A DNA stretch of 64,000 nucleotides from Antrihabitans spumae (lineage in GTDB: Bacteria; Actinomycetota; Actinomycetes; Mycobacteriales; Mycobacteriaceae). Positions within the stretch are counted from its first letter, which is position 1. Each line of letters opens with the position of its first letter. The stretch covers positions 1 to 64,000 of the forward strand of contig NZ_JBIMSN010000094.1 of the NCBI RefSeq assembly GCF_043944905.1, in the 5' to 3' direction. Under the pieces are notes generated by a model. That model saw only the letters and a list, made by a program, of their open reading frames with translations, had not been told where the DNA came from and did not search any database. Shown one piece after another: positions 52,434 through 62,387 of this stretch. Both the position numbers and the translations under genes were made by a program.

Positions 52434-53835
52434 GTCTCGAAGAGAAGGCTTATTTCACGCAGGTAGTCGGTCCGCTGGTCTGGCAACCTACTGCGGTTAT
52501 CGGACTAATGCGGGCGGTGATCGAGCTGCAGGACTCGGTCGGTCTCCACGCGGTATCGCGGTTCCGGTTGTCCGAGTTGCTGGCAATTCCCGATGATTTG
52601 TCGGACCTTTCCGCACACTTGGAATCAGTCAACGGTTACTTGAAGAAGTGCGACAATGTCGCGCCGGCTTTCGCGCTGAGAATGCTGATCGCCGCGTTGG
52701 AAGCTTGCGGTCACGATCTCACGTCGACGCACTTCTGGCAGGAGCTGGAACCCTGGAAGTTCCGCTATCTCGTAAGGGGCGAAGGAAGGTCCCGAGCCGG
52801 ACTTGACGGCGTGTTCGGAATCGATTTGGGGACAACGTATTCGGCGGTTGCTCACATCGACGATCTGAATCAGGTCGAGATCATAAAGAATCTGAGCGGT
52901 GAGGACACCACCCCTTCGGTCGTCTACTTCGAGTCCGGTGCGGCGATCGTCGGCGCCGAGGCGAAATCGTGTCTGGTGACCGATCCGGACAATGGGTGCG
53001 CGTTGATCAAGCGGCATATGGGGACTGTGTTTCCGCAGGAGTTCGATGGTCAAACCTATACGCCGGAGTCGATTTCGGGGCTGATCCTCAAGGAGCTGGT
53101 GCATGCAGCCAATCAGGAGGGCGAGTCGAAGGTCACCAAGGCTGTCATCACAGTGCCGGCCTACTTCGGGGTGAGGGAGAAGGAGGCCACCAAGCAGGCC
53201 GGCGAGATGGCGGGCCTCGAAGTTGTCGGCATTCTCGCCGAGCCGGTCGCTGCCTTGCTGTCCGTGGGCATTCCGGAGGAACGCGAGACCGTCCTGATTT
53301 ACGACCTCGGTGGCGGCACGTTCGACACGACGGTGATGATTGCGGAGCCGGGCAACGTCGAAGTGGTTGCGGTGGACGGTAACCGCGTACTGGGCGGCGC
53401 GGACTGGGATGCGGCTCTTGCGCGAGTTGTAATCGACAAGTTCGTGGCGCAGGCCGGGATCGCCGATGTCGATCCTGCCGACGATCCGGATTTCATGGTC
53501 GAGATCTTGCAGGATGTCGAGTCCAAGAAGAAGCTGTTGACTCGTAAGCAGGACATCACTTTCCGGTGCCGGTTCGAGGGGCACGACGAGAAAATTCTCG
53601 TCACGCGCGACGAGTTCGCCGTGGCAACAGCGCATTTGGTTCAACAGACAGTGGGAATCACGCGGCGGGTGATCGACTTTGCGAAGTGCAAATCGCCTGG
53701 GCTGGTGATCGACAAACTCCTGTTGGCTGGCGGATCGTCGCGGATGCCGATGGTCGCAGAGGCACTGCGCGCGGCAGGGTTTGATCCGATTCCGACCGAT
53801 TTCGACTTGGCTGCGGCAAAGGGCGCCGCGATCTA
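50825..53835 (+). repeat. Tandem duplication of an Hsp70 ATPase-domain segment
   Basis: About 50825-51850 and 52807-53835 are near-identical DNA, clearest at 51310-51600 against 53288-53588, where by eye only scattered third-position changes occur. The flanking 3' parts of the two Hsp70 genes are much more divergent. Either the duplication is recent with fast-evolving tails, or gene conversion keeps the ATPase halves alike. Confidence 0.8.
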
Positions 53836-54328
53836 TGGGCGGGTCGTTCTGAGCGGCGCCGGCAAGTTGGAGCGTGGCTCTCGAGCTGGAACCTCCACCA
53901 ATACCGGTGTCGCCGATATTCTCGGCCCTAGCGCAGCCACCCTGAGTGTTAAGAACGTGCTGTTGCGGAACATCGGAGTCGAGTTCGTCCGCGAGGTTGT
54001 CGCGGGCGGATTAGTCAGATATGCCAACTTTGTTGTTCATGCCGGTCAGAGTCTTCCACTCGAGGACACCTTCGAGGTGGTGTCCAATTCGCACCAGAAC
54101 AAATTGCGCGTCCGGGTTTACGAGCGAAGTGACGGTTCGAGATTCGGCAATTTCGATCTGGACCTTGTGCTGAAAGACGTTGAGGTCAATGAAATGTCGA
54201 TCCCGTGCGGGTGTGCCATCCAATTGCGAGTCATCATCTCGGTTACGGGACTGGCCACCATCGCGGTGCAGCAGGGGCACGAAGTTGCATTTAGCCTCCA
54301 AACACGAGTTGGAGCAGATGCGACATGA
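52430..54328 (+). CDS. Hsp70 (copy 2) fused to the N-terminal domain of the downstream FN3 protein
   Basis: Residues 1-120 (EEKAYFTQVVGPL, LSDLSAHLESVNGYL, GHDLTSTHFWQELE) match the start of the 904-aa protein encoded next (DQKAYLADVLKPL, LSDLAAHITSVDMFL, GHDLTSPAFWKQLQ). Residues 127-525 are an Hsp70 ATPase domain nearly identical to copy 1 (FGIDLGTTYSAVA, IYDLGGGTFDTTVM). Residues 525-632 are a divergent substrate-binding domain. The joint is what unequal duplication of an [Hsp70 + FN3-gene start] unit would create. The fusion places the chaperone on the same docking domain as the FN3 protein. ATGA overlaps join it to both neighbours. Confidence 0.8.
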   Translation: MSLEEKAYFTQVVGPLVWQPTAVIGLMRAVIELQDSVGLHAVSRFRLSELLAIPDDLSDLSAHLESVNGYLKKCDNVAPAFALRMLIAALEACGHDLTSTHFWQELEPWKFRYLVRGEGRSRAGLDGVFGIDLGTTYSAVAHIDDLNQVEIIKNLSGEDTTPSVVYFESGAAIVGAEAKSCLVTDPDNGCALIKRHMGTVFPQEFDGQTYTPESISGLILKELVHAANQEGESKVTKAVITVPAYFGVREKEATKQAGEMAGLEVVGILAEPVAALLSVGIPEERETVLIYDLGGGTFDTTVMIAEPGNVEVVAVDGNRVLGGADWDAALARVVIDKFVAQAGIADVDPADDPDFMVEILQDVESKKKLLTRKQDITFRCRFEGHDEKILVTRDEFAVATAHLVQQTVGITRRVIDFAKCKSPGLVIDKLLLAGGSSRMPMVAEALRAAGFDPIPTDFDLAAAKGAAIYGRVVLSGAGKLERGSRAGTSTNTGVADILGPSAATLSVKNVLLRNIGVEFVREVVAGGLVRYANFVVHAGQSLPLEDTFEVVSNSHQNKLRVRVYERSDGSRFGNFDLDLVLKDVEVNEMSIPCGCAIQLRVIISVTGLATIAVQQGHEVAFSLQTRVGADAT

Positions 54329-57039
54329 CGACCTTCGATCAAAAGGCCTACCTCGCGGACGTGCTTAAGCCGCTCACGCGCGACAAGCTTCTGCTGGCCG
54401 AAATCCAGCGCGCGTTGCGTGAACTCCAAGGCTCGCCAGACGTTTCGGTCGTTGCCGGTCTCGACCTGGCGACGCTCTTGGCTGTTCCAGCCGACCTGAG
54501 CGATTTAGCGGCGCATATCACTTCGGTCGACATGTTCTTGAACAAGCGGCAGTCCATGCCGCCGGCTCAATTTCTGAAGAAGCTGATTGCCGAACTGAAG
54601 GTCGCTGGTCACGACCTCACGTCACCGGCGTTCTGGAAGCAGCTGCAATCGGCGAAAGCTGATGTCTTCAAATCGAAGCTCGCCGACTTCGCTGCAGCAG
54701 TCTCGCTCGAGCATCAGGCTCTGAAGGTCATCACCAAGGAGCAGTTGTCCGACAAAGCCAAGGCCCAGGGGCTGGGCTCAATTTCAGAATCCGCGCTGAA
54801 ATTGGCTGTCGAGGGGTCCGGCATCGTCGTGTGCTCTGACTTCAAGCTGCCGACGACGCCCATCCAGCGCGGGGTGACCGATATCGGCAGGTTCACGGAG
54901 TATCGAAGCATCGTGGATGTGCTGCTGTTGGCAGAACCGCAACGCGCTGAATCGATCCGGGTGATCGATGAACTGACCTTCGGCCCGGGTGGGCGACGTC
55001 CGATCACGATCGCGCAGGTCGCCGCAGCACAGAAGGCCGCTGAAACAGGTAAGGATTCGGATGCACTGCAGGCGGCGCAGAAAGCGCTGACCATCGTGCG
55101 GACCGATTTCGCCGATAGTGCCGATTTGCAGCAGTTCGTGCTCGCATCGTTCGTCGCGACAACCAAAGAGATGCTCGCCCGCGGCGAATTGCTTGCCAGC
55201 GCACTCCTGAAGCTCACGAAGGGCACAGGACTCGACAACGTCGACGCAGCCCGGGTACTCGCCAAGCTCTCTGGATCGACAAGCACGCGCGACCTCAACG
55301 ATGTGACGAATCTGGTTGCAGAGGGTTCACTTGCCGACGCGCGCAATACCTTCGACGCCGTAGCCAATGTCGACCAGTTCGGTGAAGCGGAGGTCAATCG
55401 GGTCGCAGCCGTCCTGGCCGCGGCTGAGAACCGGAAGGCGACCCTGGTAGCCGAATACGAAGCTGCAATCGCGAAACGGGACTACGGGACAGCTGCAAAC
55501 GCGTTGACCCAGGCGTCGGTTATCGACCGCAAGGATGCGCGGCTGACCGAGCGGCTCGAGAAGCTCCCGCCGCCATCTCCCGAGTACCTTGTCGCGAAAC
55601 CCCTAGAAAATGGCGGGATAACGCTCAGCTGGAAGTTCGATGGCGGGGCCGACTGCCAGTTCATCGTCGTACGCAGCACCGACGGGCATGCGCCGGCCAA
55701 CACTGGTGACGGCTCGCAGCTGGCACGAGATCTGACCGCAGCGACGTTTATCGATACCGCTCCGCCTGTGGCCAAACGCGTGCACTACTCGGTTTTCGCT
55801 GTCCGCCGCGGCGTCGCGTCGCTACCGGCCTCTGCAGACCAGATTGTTCTGCCTGGCCCGAAAGATGTGACAGCCGGCTCGTCACCGACCGAGATCACGT
55901 TGATGTGGCGCCTCGCTCCTGAAGCAGTCGGGGTTCAGGTGACGCGAACGAATCCGGACGGGACCCGGGCGCCAGTAAATGCGGGCGGCACGAATCGGAC
56001 GACCGTAACCGGCTTGGTGACGGGCGAGCGGTATCGCTTCTCGTTCGAGGCTGTCTATGTGCTGCCAAACGGCACTCGCGTGGTGTCGCCGCCCGTGGCG
56101 ATCGATGCTTCGCCGCGCGGTGTGATCAGCGTGATCGGTGATTTGCATATCGCCGATGCCAAGCTTTCGGATGGACGCGACGGACACCGTGCAACGTGGA
56201 CCGAGCCAGGCGGATATTCGGTCGAACTGTGGGCTTTTCCTGTCGACGAAAAGCTGCCCGCGGCTGGAATCGAGGTGGACCTTGCCGACCTCGACGGAAT
56301 CGATGGCCGACGTGTCAGCGGGGTCCTTGGTGCGTCGTCGGGGCAGACCTCGCTGAGTTTCCCGCGCCTTCGCGATCTGCGGGTGATTGCTGCCATCACG
56401 GTCGACGGCAATAGGGGACTGTTCGGGGCGTCCGCGGTCGTCGGGTCGGCGCCGAGCGTAAAGAATCCCCGGGTAGATCGCTACGGTGACGAGCTCGTTG
56501 TCTCCTGGGAATGGCCACACGGCGACTATTCAGCCGCTGTTTCTTGGTTCAGCGGCAGCGGGGCTCAGTCGAAGAGCGTCAGTCGCGCGGAGTACAAGAT
56601 CAATGGCGGCTGTCGGATCCAAGCGACGGCTGTCGATAGAGTGACCATTTCTACCGTGGCCTTCGGGAATGGTCAGAAATGGATCGCCAGCCCGGTCGAG
56701 GTTCAGATCGTGGCGCGGCTTCCGGTGGTCAAGTACAAGCTCGAGATTCCGCCCTCCCGGTTCGGTCGCCGCAAGCCTGTCCGCGCAACAGTGGAATCCG
56801 ACGGATTCTCAGGTCCGGTCTCGCTGTTGGTGGTCGCGCGGGAGAGCTCGATCATGCCGTCCCGGTCTACTGACGGTGAGGTGGTCGAGAAGATCCGTGT
56901 CGACTTGGACGGGGTAACTCCTGCCAGCGTCGAGTTCAACATTCCTCGGTTGGTGAGCCCATTCTGGATCCGGATATTTCCTGACGGTGGCGCCCCAGTG
57001 AAGCTGGAAGATCCGCCGACGAATCAGCTGAAAGGCTAA
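54325..57039 (+). CDS. Large protein with shared N-terminal domain and fibronectin type III-like repeats, 904 aa
   Basis: Residues 1-115 are the docking-type domain also fused to Hsp70 copy 2. Residues 120-400 are helical and alanine-rich, with long heptad-like stretches (AQVAAAQKAAETGKDSDALQ). From about residue 420 a series of FN3-like beta-sandwiches follows (ITLSWKFDGGADCQFIVVRS, ITLMWRLAPEAVGVQVTRTN, RYRFSFEAVYVLPNGT, LVVSWEWPHGDY). FN3 proteins with Hsp70 and GTPase neighbours are part of the conflict systems named below; this one probably scaffolds the complex or binds a target. It has no signal peptide and so is cytoplasmic. It overlaps its upstream neighbour by ATGA. Confidence 0.75.
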   Translation: MTTFDQKAYLADVLKPLTRDKLLLAEIQRALRELQGSPDVSVVAGLDLATLLAVPADLSDLAAHITSVDMFLNKRQSMPPAQFLKKLIAELKVAGHDLTSPAFWKQLQSAKADVFKSKLADFAAAVSLEHQALKVITKEQLSDKAKAQGLGSISESALKLAVEGSGIVVCSDFKLPTTPIQRGVTDIGRFTEYRSIVDVLLLAEPQRAESIRVIDELTFGPGGRRPITIAQVAAAQKAAETGKDSDALQAAQKALTIVRTDFADSADLQQFVLASFVATTKEMLARGELLASALLKLTKGTGLDNVDAARVLAKLSGSTSTRDLNDVTNLVAEGSLADARNTFDAVANVDQFGEAEVNRVAAVLAAAENRKATLVAEYEAAIAKRDYGTAANALTQASVIDRKDARLTERLEKLPPPSPEYLVAKPLENGGITLSWKFDGGADCQFIVVRSTDGHAPANTGDGSQLARDLTAATFIDTAPPVAKRVHYSVFAVRRGVASLPASADQIVLPGPKDVTAGSSPTEITLMWRLAPEAVGVQVTRTNPDGTRAPVNAGGTNRTTVTGLVTGERYRFSFEAVYVLPNGTRVVSPPVAIDASPRGVISVIGDLHIADAKLSDGRDGHRATWTEPGGYSVELWAFPVDEKLPAAGIEVDLADLDGIDGRRVSGVLGASSGQTSLSFPRLRDLRVIAAITVDGNRGLFGASAVVGSAPSVKNPRVDRYGDELVVSWEWPHGDYSAAVSWFSGSGAQSKSVSRAEYKINGGCRIQATAVDRVTISTVAFGNGQKWIASPVEVQIVARLPVVKYKLEIPPSRFGRRKPVRATVESDGFSGPVSLLVVARESSIMPSRSTDGEVVEKIRVDLDGVTPASVEFNIPRLVSPFWIRIFPDGGAPVKLEDPPTNQLKG

Positions 57040-57044
57040 GCGAG

Positions 57045-58247
57045 ATGGCACTTTTCCAAAGTAAGGTCCCGTGCCCGTACTGCTACAACGAGGTGAATCC
57101 CAACGCGCTCGCGGTTCGGTGTTCGGGTCGTGCGGCACCGGGGCGGACGCGATGCTCCGAGTTGCCCGATCCTGCGCGTATTCAGTTGTTCACCGATGGC
57201 ACGCCGGTCCTCCCGGTCATTGCCGACGCAGCGGGACGCCAGGTTCTGGCGAAGTCGGAGGCAACGTGTACCGCTTGTGGCGCGGTCAGCGCGATCCGGG
57301 TTTGTCCAGACTGTCACTCTCGGATGCCCCGGAGTTTCGACGCCAGTTCGCCCCTTTTCGGGCTCGTGGGTGTTCGCGGCTCCGGCAAAACGGTGATGCT
57401 TGCGGTGCTGCAGAAAGAGCTTTACTCCACGATCGCTCGACGATTCGACGCCTCGATCGATTCGCCGGGCGGAAAGAGCGGGCTCGCGGGGCAGTTGGAG
57501 ACGTTGCTGCGCGGCATGGAAGACGACAAGGGCGTTCTGCCAGAGCAGACCAAGCGCCACGAGACGGGGATGACGATCCCCGCGGTTTTCGAATGGCGGT
57601 TCAGTAAGAAGGCGATGGGCGGGAAAGTATCGCGCGACGTCTCCACGATCTTCTCGTTCTACGACTCAGCTGGTGAAGACCTCGCGACCGAGGACCGGGC
57701 ACTCGGTCAGCATTATCTCGCGGCGACAAGCGGCGTGATTCTGCTGCTCGATCCCTTTGGATTTCCCGGTAATCGCGATCGTGCGATCAATCGCGGTGTC
57801 GATGCAGAGAGTCTCGCAACATCGCCGGACACCGTATTGCGCGCACTGACAACGGTGTTGCAGACGGCCGAAAAGACCAAGAAGAACAAGAAGATCAAAC
57901 AGCCGGTGGCGGTCGTGGTTTCGAAGATCGATGCCTTCTTCGACGATATTCCGCCGGATCATCCGATGCGCAAGGCGTCGTCCAAGCTTCGTCATTTCGA
58001 TGACGCGGAATCGCTGTCGATCCACGACCACATCGCGTCGATGATCGACAAGTGGGGTGGCGACGCTCTGCTCCGTCTCCTTGACAACAACTACGAAAAA
58101 TATCGCCTTTTCGGGGCATCAGCGCTTGGCGCGGAGCCGGAGTACGGGAGTCAACGCGTGAATGCTCGAGGCGTTCTGCCGCATCGAGTTGCCGATCCAC
58201 TCTTGTGGTTGATGGCTGACCGGGGCTTCCTCCCCAAGGGAGGCTGA
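57045..58247 (+). CDS. TRAFAC-clade GTPase with N-terminal zinc ribbons, 400 aa
   Basis: Two zinc-ribbon-like segments come first (PCPYCYNE at residue 9; CTACGAVSAIRVCPDCHS near residue 72). Then comes a P-loop GTPase domain: Walker A GLVGVRGSGKTVM (Lys115), switch region FYDSAGED near residue 208, GVILLLDPFGFPG, and VVVSKIDAFF as the specificity motif (SKID in place of NKxD). This matches the TRAFAC-type GTPases that pair with GTPase-associated proteins in conflict operons. It would act as a molecular switch for the system. The next gene, GAP1, starts 1 base after its stop. Confidence 0.8.
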   Translation: MALFQSKVPCPYCYNEVNPNALAVRCSGRAAPGRTRCSELPDPARIQLFTDGTPVLPVIADAAGRQVLAKSEATCTACGAVSAIRVCPDCHSRMPRSFDASSPLFGLVGVRGSGKTVMLAVLQKELYSTIARRFDASIDSPGGKSGLAGQLETLLRGMEDDKGVLPEQTKRHETGMTIPAVFEWRFSKKAMGGKVSRDVSTIFSFYDSAGEDLATEDRALGQHYLAATSGVILLLDPFGFPGNRDRAINRGVDAESLATSPDTVLRALTTVLQTAEKTKKNKKIKQPVAVVVSKIDAFFDDIPPDHPMRKASSKLRHFDDAESLSIHDHIASMIDKWGGDALLRLLDNNYEKYRLFGASALGAEPEYGSQRVNARGVLPHRVADPLLWLMADRGFLPKGG

Positions 58248-58248
58248 G

Positions 58249-60657
58249 ATGTTCGACGTCACGATATATACCGACGTTCGGCCTGACGAAGCGCTCGACG
58301 GTGTCGGCGGCTTCAACTTTGCGGCGGCCTCGGATGGTGTTACTGCCGCTGATCGCAGCTTTGTTGCTGAGCGCATGCTCCATGTGGTGTCGTCTGGCTG
58401 GCACGTCGACCACGAAGAACTAGCACATCCTTCGAGCTGCATTTACCGGACATCGGCTGGCAAGTACTTCCTTTCGCGGGGCAAGTCGACGGGAAAGACA
58501 ATTACGCGTCCGCGTCCAGGTAACCAATTGACCGAGACGATTCTGACGTCGGAGCGCAACGATTTTCTGCCCTACCGTCCTGCTCAATTGTTTGCGGCCA
58601 ACAGGTGGAGTGTCGACAAGGTATCGACCAAAGTTCTCGACTCGTGGCCGACGCCGCTTGAGATCGACCCGGCTTACGAGCCCGATGCACTCAAGAAACA
58701 ACTGATCGAGAATTCACTTCTCGGTCCAGACTTCCTTCCGACCTTCCTGACCATGATCGAGCAGGCGACAAGTTCGCCGGCGAAGAAGCTCATCATCGTC
58801 CACACCAGCCTCGAGACTGTGATGCAGTACATCGCTCTGGGTTCGCTGTTCATCGACGCCAATCGGGCACTGGACCTGAGTTTCCACGCTTTTTCGAATC
58901 AGCCACTGTCGACAGTCGCGGACATTGTTGGCGCGAGCCCGGACTTCGGCGCCACCCCTAGCGTCCACTCCGGCGGCGCGGCCTTCAATGTCGTCGACCT
59001 GATCAGCGGGGAGGCGACGCCGGTCGAGGTCACGCAGTCGGCGGCCCAACAGGCGAAATGGTTTCTAGAGGGTGACCCCGTTGACGCGCTCGCGGCCATC
59101 GACGTCGCTCGCCGGTGGGAATCCGTCCTCGGCGCCGATGTCGCCACGCAAGCTGCCGGAATCGTCAGCTTTGGCGGCGCGATCGGGTCCAGTGGTGCGC
59201 AAGATCGTTCCGCGGCTTTGCGTGCCGTTGCTGGGCTGTCGAGTTCCGAGATGAGCGACGACCTTGCCATGTATGCCGACGAGCTACTCGGCATGATTGT
59301 GAGTGGTCCGCCAGCCGACGAAGCGGATGTCCGACTCACGGCCAATGCAATAGTGCATGCCCATCGTGCGGACCTCGACGATGTGGCCACCGGAATCCTG
59401 TTACCGACTCTCGAGGCCTTGGCAGCGTCTCCCGGCCTCGTTCCCGCGTGGGCGACTGCGGTCGATGCGTGGCCTGCGGGTTGGCCTCCCGTTCAATGGG
59501 ATTCGGACGAATCTCGTGTCCACGGGCAGGCTACCCAGGTTGCAGTTGCTAGGCAGGCCCGGGCGGAGGACCTCCCTGCGGTGTTGATCGCAGCGCACAA
59601 GTTCAACCTGCTCGCTGGCGCTGACATCACACCGTGTCTCGACACATTGGCCGACTACTGGTGCCGGCATCCCGAACTTGCGCAGCGGCGCAGCGAGCTG
59701 CCCTATCAATCCGAGCTCGGCGCCAGGATCACGAGTCGACTGGTGTCAGCGCTAGGACGTGAAGAGGATTGGGCGATCGGCGCGCTGACCGCGGGCGCAT
59801 GGGACTCGTTGGGTGCAAGTTCGCCGTCCCAACTCGGCGGGTGGATCAGCGCGGTTTCCGTCGGTCGTATTCCACTGAACCGTCGTGCCGGCGAAATCGC
59901 GGCGAAGGGCGCGAGGCTACCGATCGAGAGTTGGCGCCTCGCACTGGACGGCGCGGACATACCGGCGGATGTCGAAGTCGTCGCCGAATGGGTAGCGGCA
60001 CACCCTCGGGTTCCCGCGGATCTGTCTGCCTGGATTGTCAAGGGGCTCAATAAGTCCCGAGAAAGAGTGGCGGACGGATTGTCAGGAGGATGGCTTATCA
60101 ACAGGATGCTCGCCGATCGCGCACTGCCTGATGACCGCGGACTTCAGACGATCTTCGACGACACCGTCGCTATCCGGCAGATCTATCGCCATGCCCACGA
60201 ATCCACTGCGCGAGAGCGCAATCCGGCGATGCACGACATCGCCGACCGCGTGGGTCCGTACGTGGCGTTCTTGATCCCCGAGGTTGGCAACTTGATGGTC
60301 AGGGCGCGGGATCAACGCGCGGTCGTTCGGTTGGAGCGGGCCGTCGGCGAGTGGGCGGAAACGTGCATCGATTACGCGCTCGACGGGATTGCGACCGAGG
60401 AAGGTGACGCAAAGGCTGTCACTTGGGCACTGAGCCTGTACGAATCCGGCACGGACCGCCAGCACGCCGCCGGGCGCGATTACCTGGTGGCCCTCGGAGA
60501 CTCACGCGATGGTCGACACCGGCTCGAAGCAGTTCGCCGCGTATTGAATCCGAGTTGGTTGCCGGTTCTCGATGCGCTTCTCGATGACGCGAAAAAGGGC
60601 CGGCTAGGGCGGAATCTTGTCCGAGGCGGAAAACGCCTATTCAGCAAGGAGCGTTGA
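58249..60657 (+). CDS. GTPase-associated protein 1 (GAP1, N2-type)
   Basis: This 802-aa protein always found with the TRAFAC GTPases of these systems starts with the GAP1-N2 style module: YTDVRPDEALDGVGGFNFAA, AERMLHVVSSGWHVD, LAHPSSCIYR, KYFLSRGKSTGKT, and then FLPTFLTMIEQATSSPAKK and LDLSFHAFSNQPLST. The remaining 500 residues are helical and repetitive, probably a superhelical scaffold. The biochemical role of GAP1 is not established; it is thought to control the GTPase. Its position directly between the two GTPase genes agrees with this. Its stop overlaps the start region of the membrane GTPase. Confidence 0.75.
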   Translation: MFDVTIYTDVRPDEALDGVGGFNFAAASDGVTAADRSFVAERMLHVVSSGWHVDHEELAHPSSCIYRTSAGKYFLSRGKSTGKTITRPRPGNQLTETILTSERNDFLPYRPAQLFAANRWSVDKVSTKVLDSWPTPLEIDPAYEPDALKKQLIENSLLGPDFLPTFLTMIEQATSSPAKKLIIVHTSLETVMQYIALGSLFIDANRALDLSFHAFSNQPLSTVADIVGASPDFGATPSVHSGGAAFNVVDLISGEATPVEVTQSAAQQAKWFLEGDPVDALAAIDVARRWESVLGADVATQAAGIVSFGGAIGSSGAQDRSAALRAVAGLSSSEMSDDLAMYADELLGMIVSGPPADEADVRLTANAIVHAHRADLDDVATGILLPTLEALAASPGLVPAWATAVDAWPAGWPPVQWDSDESRVHGQATQVAVARQARAEDLPAVLIAAHKFNLLAGADITPCLDTLADYWCRHPELAQRRSELPYQSELGARITSRLVSALGREEDWAIGALTAGAWDSLGASSPSQLGGWISAVSVGRIPLNRRAGEIAAKGARLPIESWRLALDGADIPADVEVVAEWVAAHPRVPADLSAWIVKGLNKSRERVADGLSGGWLINRMLADRALPDDRGLQTIFDDTVAIRQIYRHAHESTARERNPAMHDIADRVGPYVAFLIPEVGNLMVRARDQRAVVRLERAVGEWAETCIDYALDGIATEEGDAKAVTWALSLYESGTDRQHAAGRDYLVALGDSRDGRHRLEAVRRVLNPSWLPVLDALLDDAKKGRLGRNLVRGGKRLFSKER

Positions 60658-60662
60658 TTCCA

Positions 60663-62387
60663 ATGGAAGATATTGTCGGACCCCTCATATTGTTCGTTAT
60701 TGGCGCAACTGTTGTCGTTTTTGTGCTGTGGATTGTGCTAGCCGTGATAATGCGCCTGCTGGCAATCCTCGTTATCTACTGGATCGTCACTTTCCTCGTC
60801 GGCCTGGCAGCCGGCCTTTTGGCAGGGCTGGCAATTCCGTTGCGAGTACTGCGGGGTAAGGCGATGGTGCAACCGGTCGTGGTGACGCCAGAAGCCGTGG
60901 CTGCGGGCAAGGTGATCGCGATGAAGGCGCGCGGCGCAGCGAAGCACTTCGGTTGGGACAGGGCATGGCCGGTATACAACCCCTACCAGGCACGCAACGA
61001 TGCTCGTGCAGTCATCGCTGAGACGAAGGAGGTCATTAAAACCAAGGTCTGGCCCAATGTTTCACCGAGTCGGTGGAATCGATCGGCCGCCGCAGGAACG
61101 GGTGGTACGAGCGCCAGTTCTGGTCGTGCCTCCAAGTTGTGGAAGCTGGCCACCAGCCTTCCCGGAATCGCATGGACAGTGCTCGCCGCAGTCCCGCTGG
61201 TCGGATTCTTCCTCGGAGTCTGGATTTCCATTCTTTTTTGGCTCGTGGCGATGGGTGTTTTCGGCGGCGTTGTTTATCTGATTCAGCAAGCCTGGATTTT
61301 GGCGTATCGATGGTTCGATAAGGTCGGTCGCAAGAAAGAACGCGCGTCCTTGAAGTGCGCGAGATGCTACCGAGAAACCGATATGCCGAGTTACAAATGC
61401 TCGAATCAGAGCTGCACAATCATCCACCGCGACGTGTCTCCCGGCCCGTTGGGCATGATGCATCGTCGATGTGAATGCGGCACGCGGATCCCGACGACGG
61501 TTCGTGCCGCAGCGAAGGAACTAACGGCGGTGTGCCCCTTCTGCGGCGAAGAGGTCGCCCAGGGTTCGGGAACGCGCCGCACAATCCAGATTCCGACAAT
61601 CGGCGCTATCGCGGCCGGGAAAACGCGTCTCTTGGCTGCGGGCGTTACGATCATGGAAACGCAAGTCACGAGTCAGGGTGGGAAGTTTGTCCCGCTGAGT
61701 CCACCAGCAGTGCTTTTCCTGCAGACGGCTCGGGGTGTGATGGCAACATCGCAATCGACGGCGAAGACCCCGCTCAGTAAGAATCCGGAGGGGTGGCCCT
61801 ATGTGGTCGAGTTGGGAGCGCGGAAGCTCGAGCTCCACTTCGTAGACGCGGCCGGTGAATCGTTCGTCAATATGGACACGACCCAAAGTCTGGGATACAT
61901 CGATACCGCAGACGTGATCTTGCTGGTCATCGATCCGCTCGGATTACCGGGAGTTATCGAGGAGGCAAAACGTGCCGGACTCGAACGCAGGCTCGAGATC
62001 GCAACCGCCGACCAGGAGGATGCGTATGCAAGCGTCATCGATAGGCTGCGAGCGGAGAACGTCAACCTGAAGGCCCGGAAGCTCGGCGTGGTCCTCACGA
62101 AGTTGGACGCGCTACAGAGCCTGCCCGCGGGAGTGGATATCAATCCCGGCAGTTCGGATGGCATACGGCAGTGGCTGATCGACCACGGACAGGACGGGTT
62201 CGTGCGTCGTCTGGAGGACGACTTCGCCGATATCGCCTTCTTCGGCACCGATCTGATGCAACCGCATCCCCTTGCCGATCATCGGCATCCCGTTCACGTC
62301 TTTCAATGGTTGCTCGACAAGTCCAAGACAAAAATCATGATCGCGCCGGTGGAGACGCCGGCCCCGGCTTCGGCGGAAGTAGTCTGA
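60663..62387 (+). CDS. Membrane-anchored TRAFAC-type GTPase with zinc ribbons, 574 aa
   Basis: The N-terminus holds two or three membrane spans (ILFVIGATVVVFVLWIVLAV; VIYWIVTFLVGLAAGLL), with another hydrophobic pair near residues 175-225. Zinc-ribbon cysteines follow (LKCARCYRET, YKCSNQSC, RRCECGTR, VCPFCGEE). The GTPase has Walker A IGAIAAGKTRLL (Lys320), FVDAAGES near residue 400, VILLVIDPLGLPG, and VVLTKLDAL as the specificity motif (TKLD). It would place the switch at the membrane, complementing the soluble GTPase at 57045. ATG 60663 is chosen because AAGGAG ends 11 bases upstream; TTG 60654 is too close to it. Confidence 0.8.
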   Translation: MEDIVGPLILFVIGATVVVFVLWIVLAVIMRLLAILVIYWIVTFLVGLAAGLLAGLAIPLRVLRGKAMVQPVVVTPEAVAAGKVIAMKARGAAKHFGWDRAWPVYNPYQARNDARAVIAETKEVIKTKVWPNVSPSRWNRSAAAGTGGTSASSGRASKLWKLATSLPGIAWTVLAAVPLVGFFLGVWISILFWLVAMGVFGGVVYLIQQAWILAYRWFDKVGRKKERASLKCARCYRETDMPSYKCSNQSCTIIHRDVSPGPLGMMHRRCECGTRIPTTVRAAAKELTAVCPFCGEEVAQGSGTRRTIQIPTIGAIAAGKTRLLAAGVTIMETQVTSQGGKFVPLSPPAVLFLQTARGVMATSQSTAKTPLSKNPEGWPYVVELGARKLELHFVDAAGESFVNMDTTQSLGYIDTADVILLVIDPLGLPGVIEEAKRAGLERRLEIATADQEDAYASVIDRLRAENVNLKARKLGVVLTKLDALQSLPAGVDINPGSSDGIRQWLIDHGQDGFVRRLEDDFADIAFFGTDLMQPHPLADHRHPVHVFQWLLDKSKTKIMIAPVETPAPASAEVV

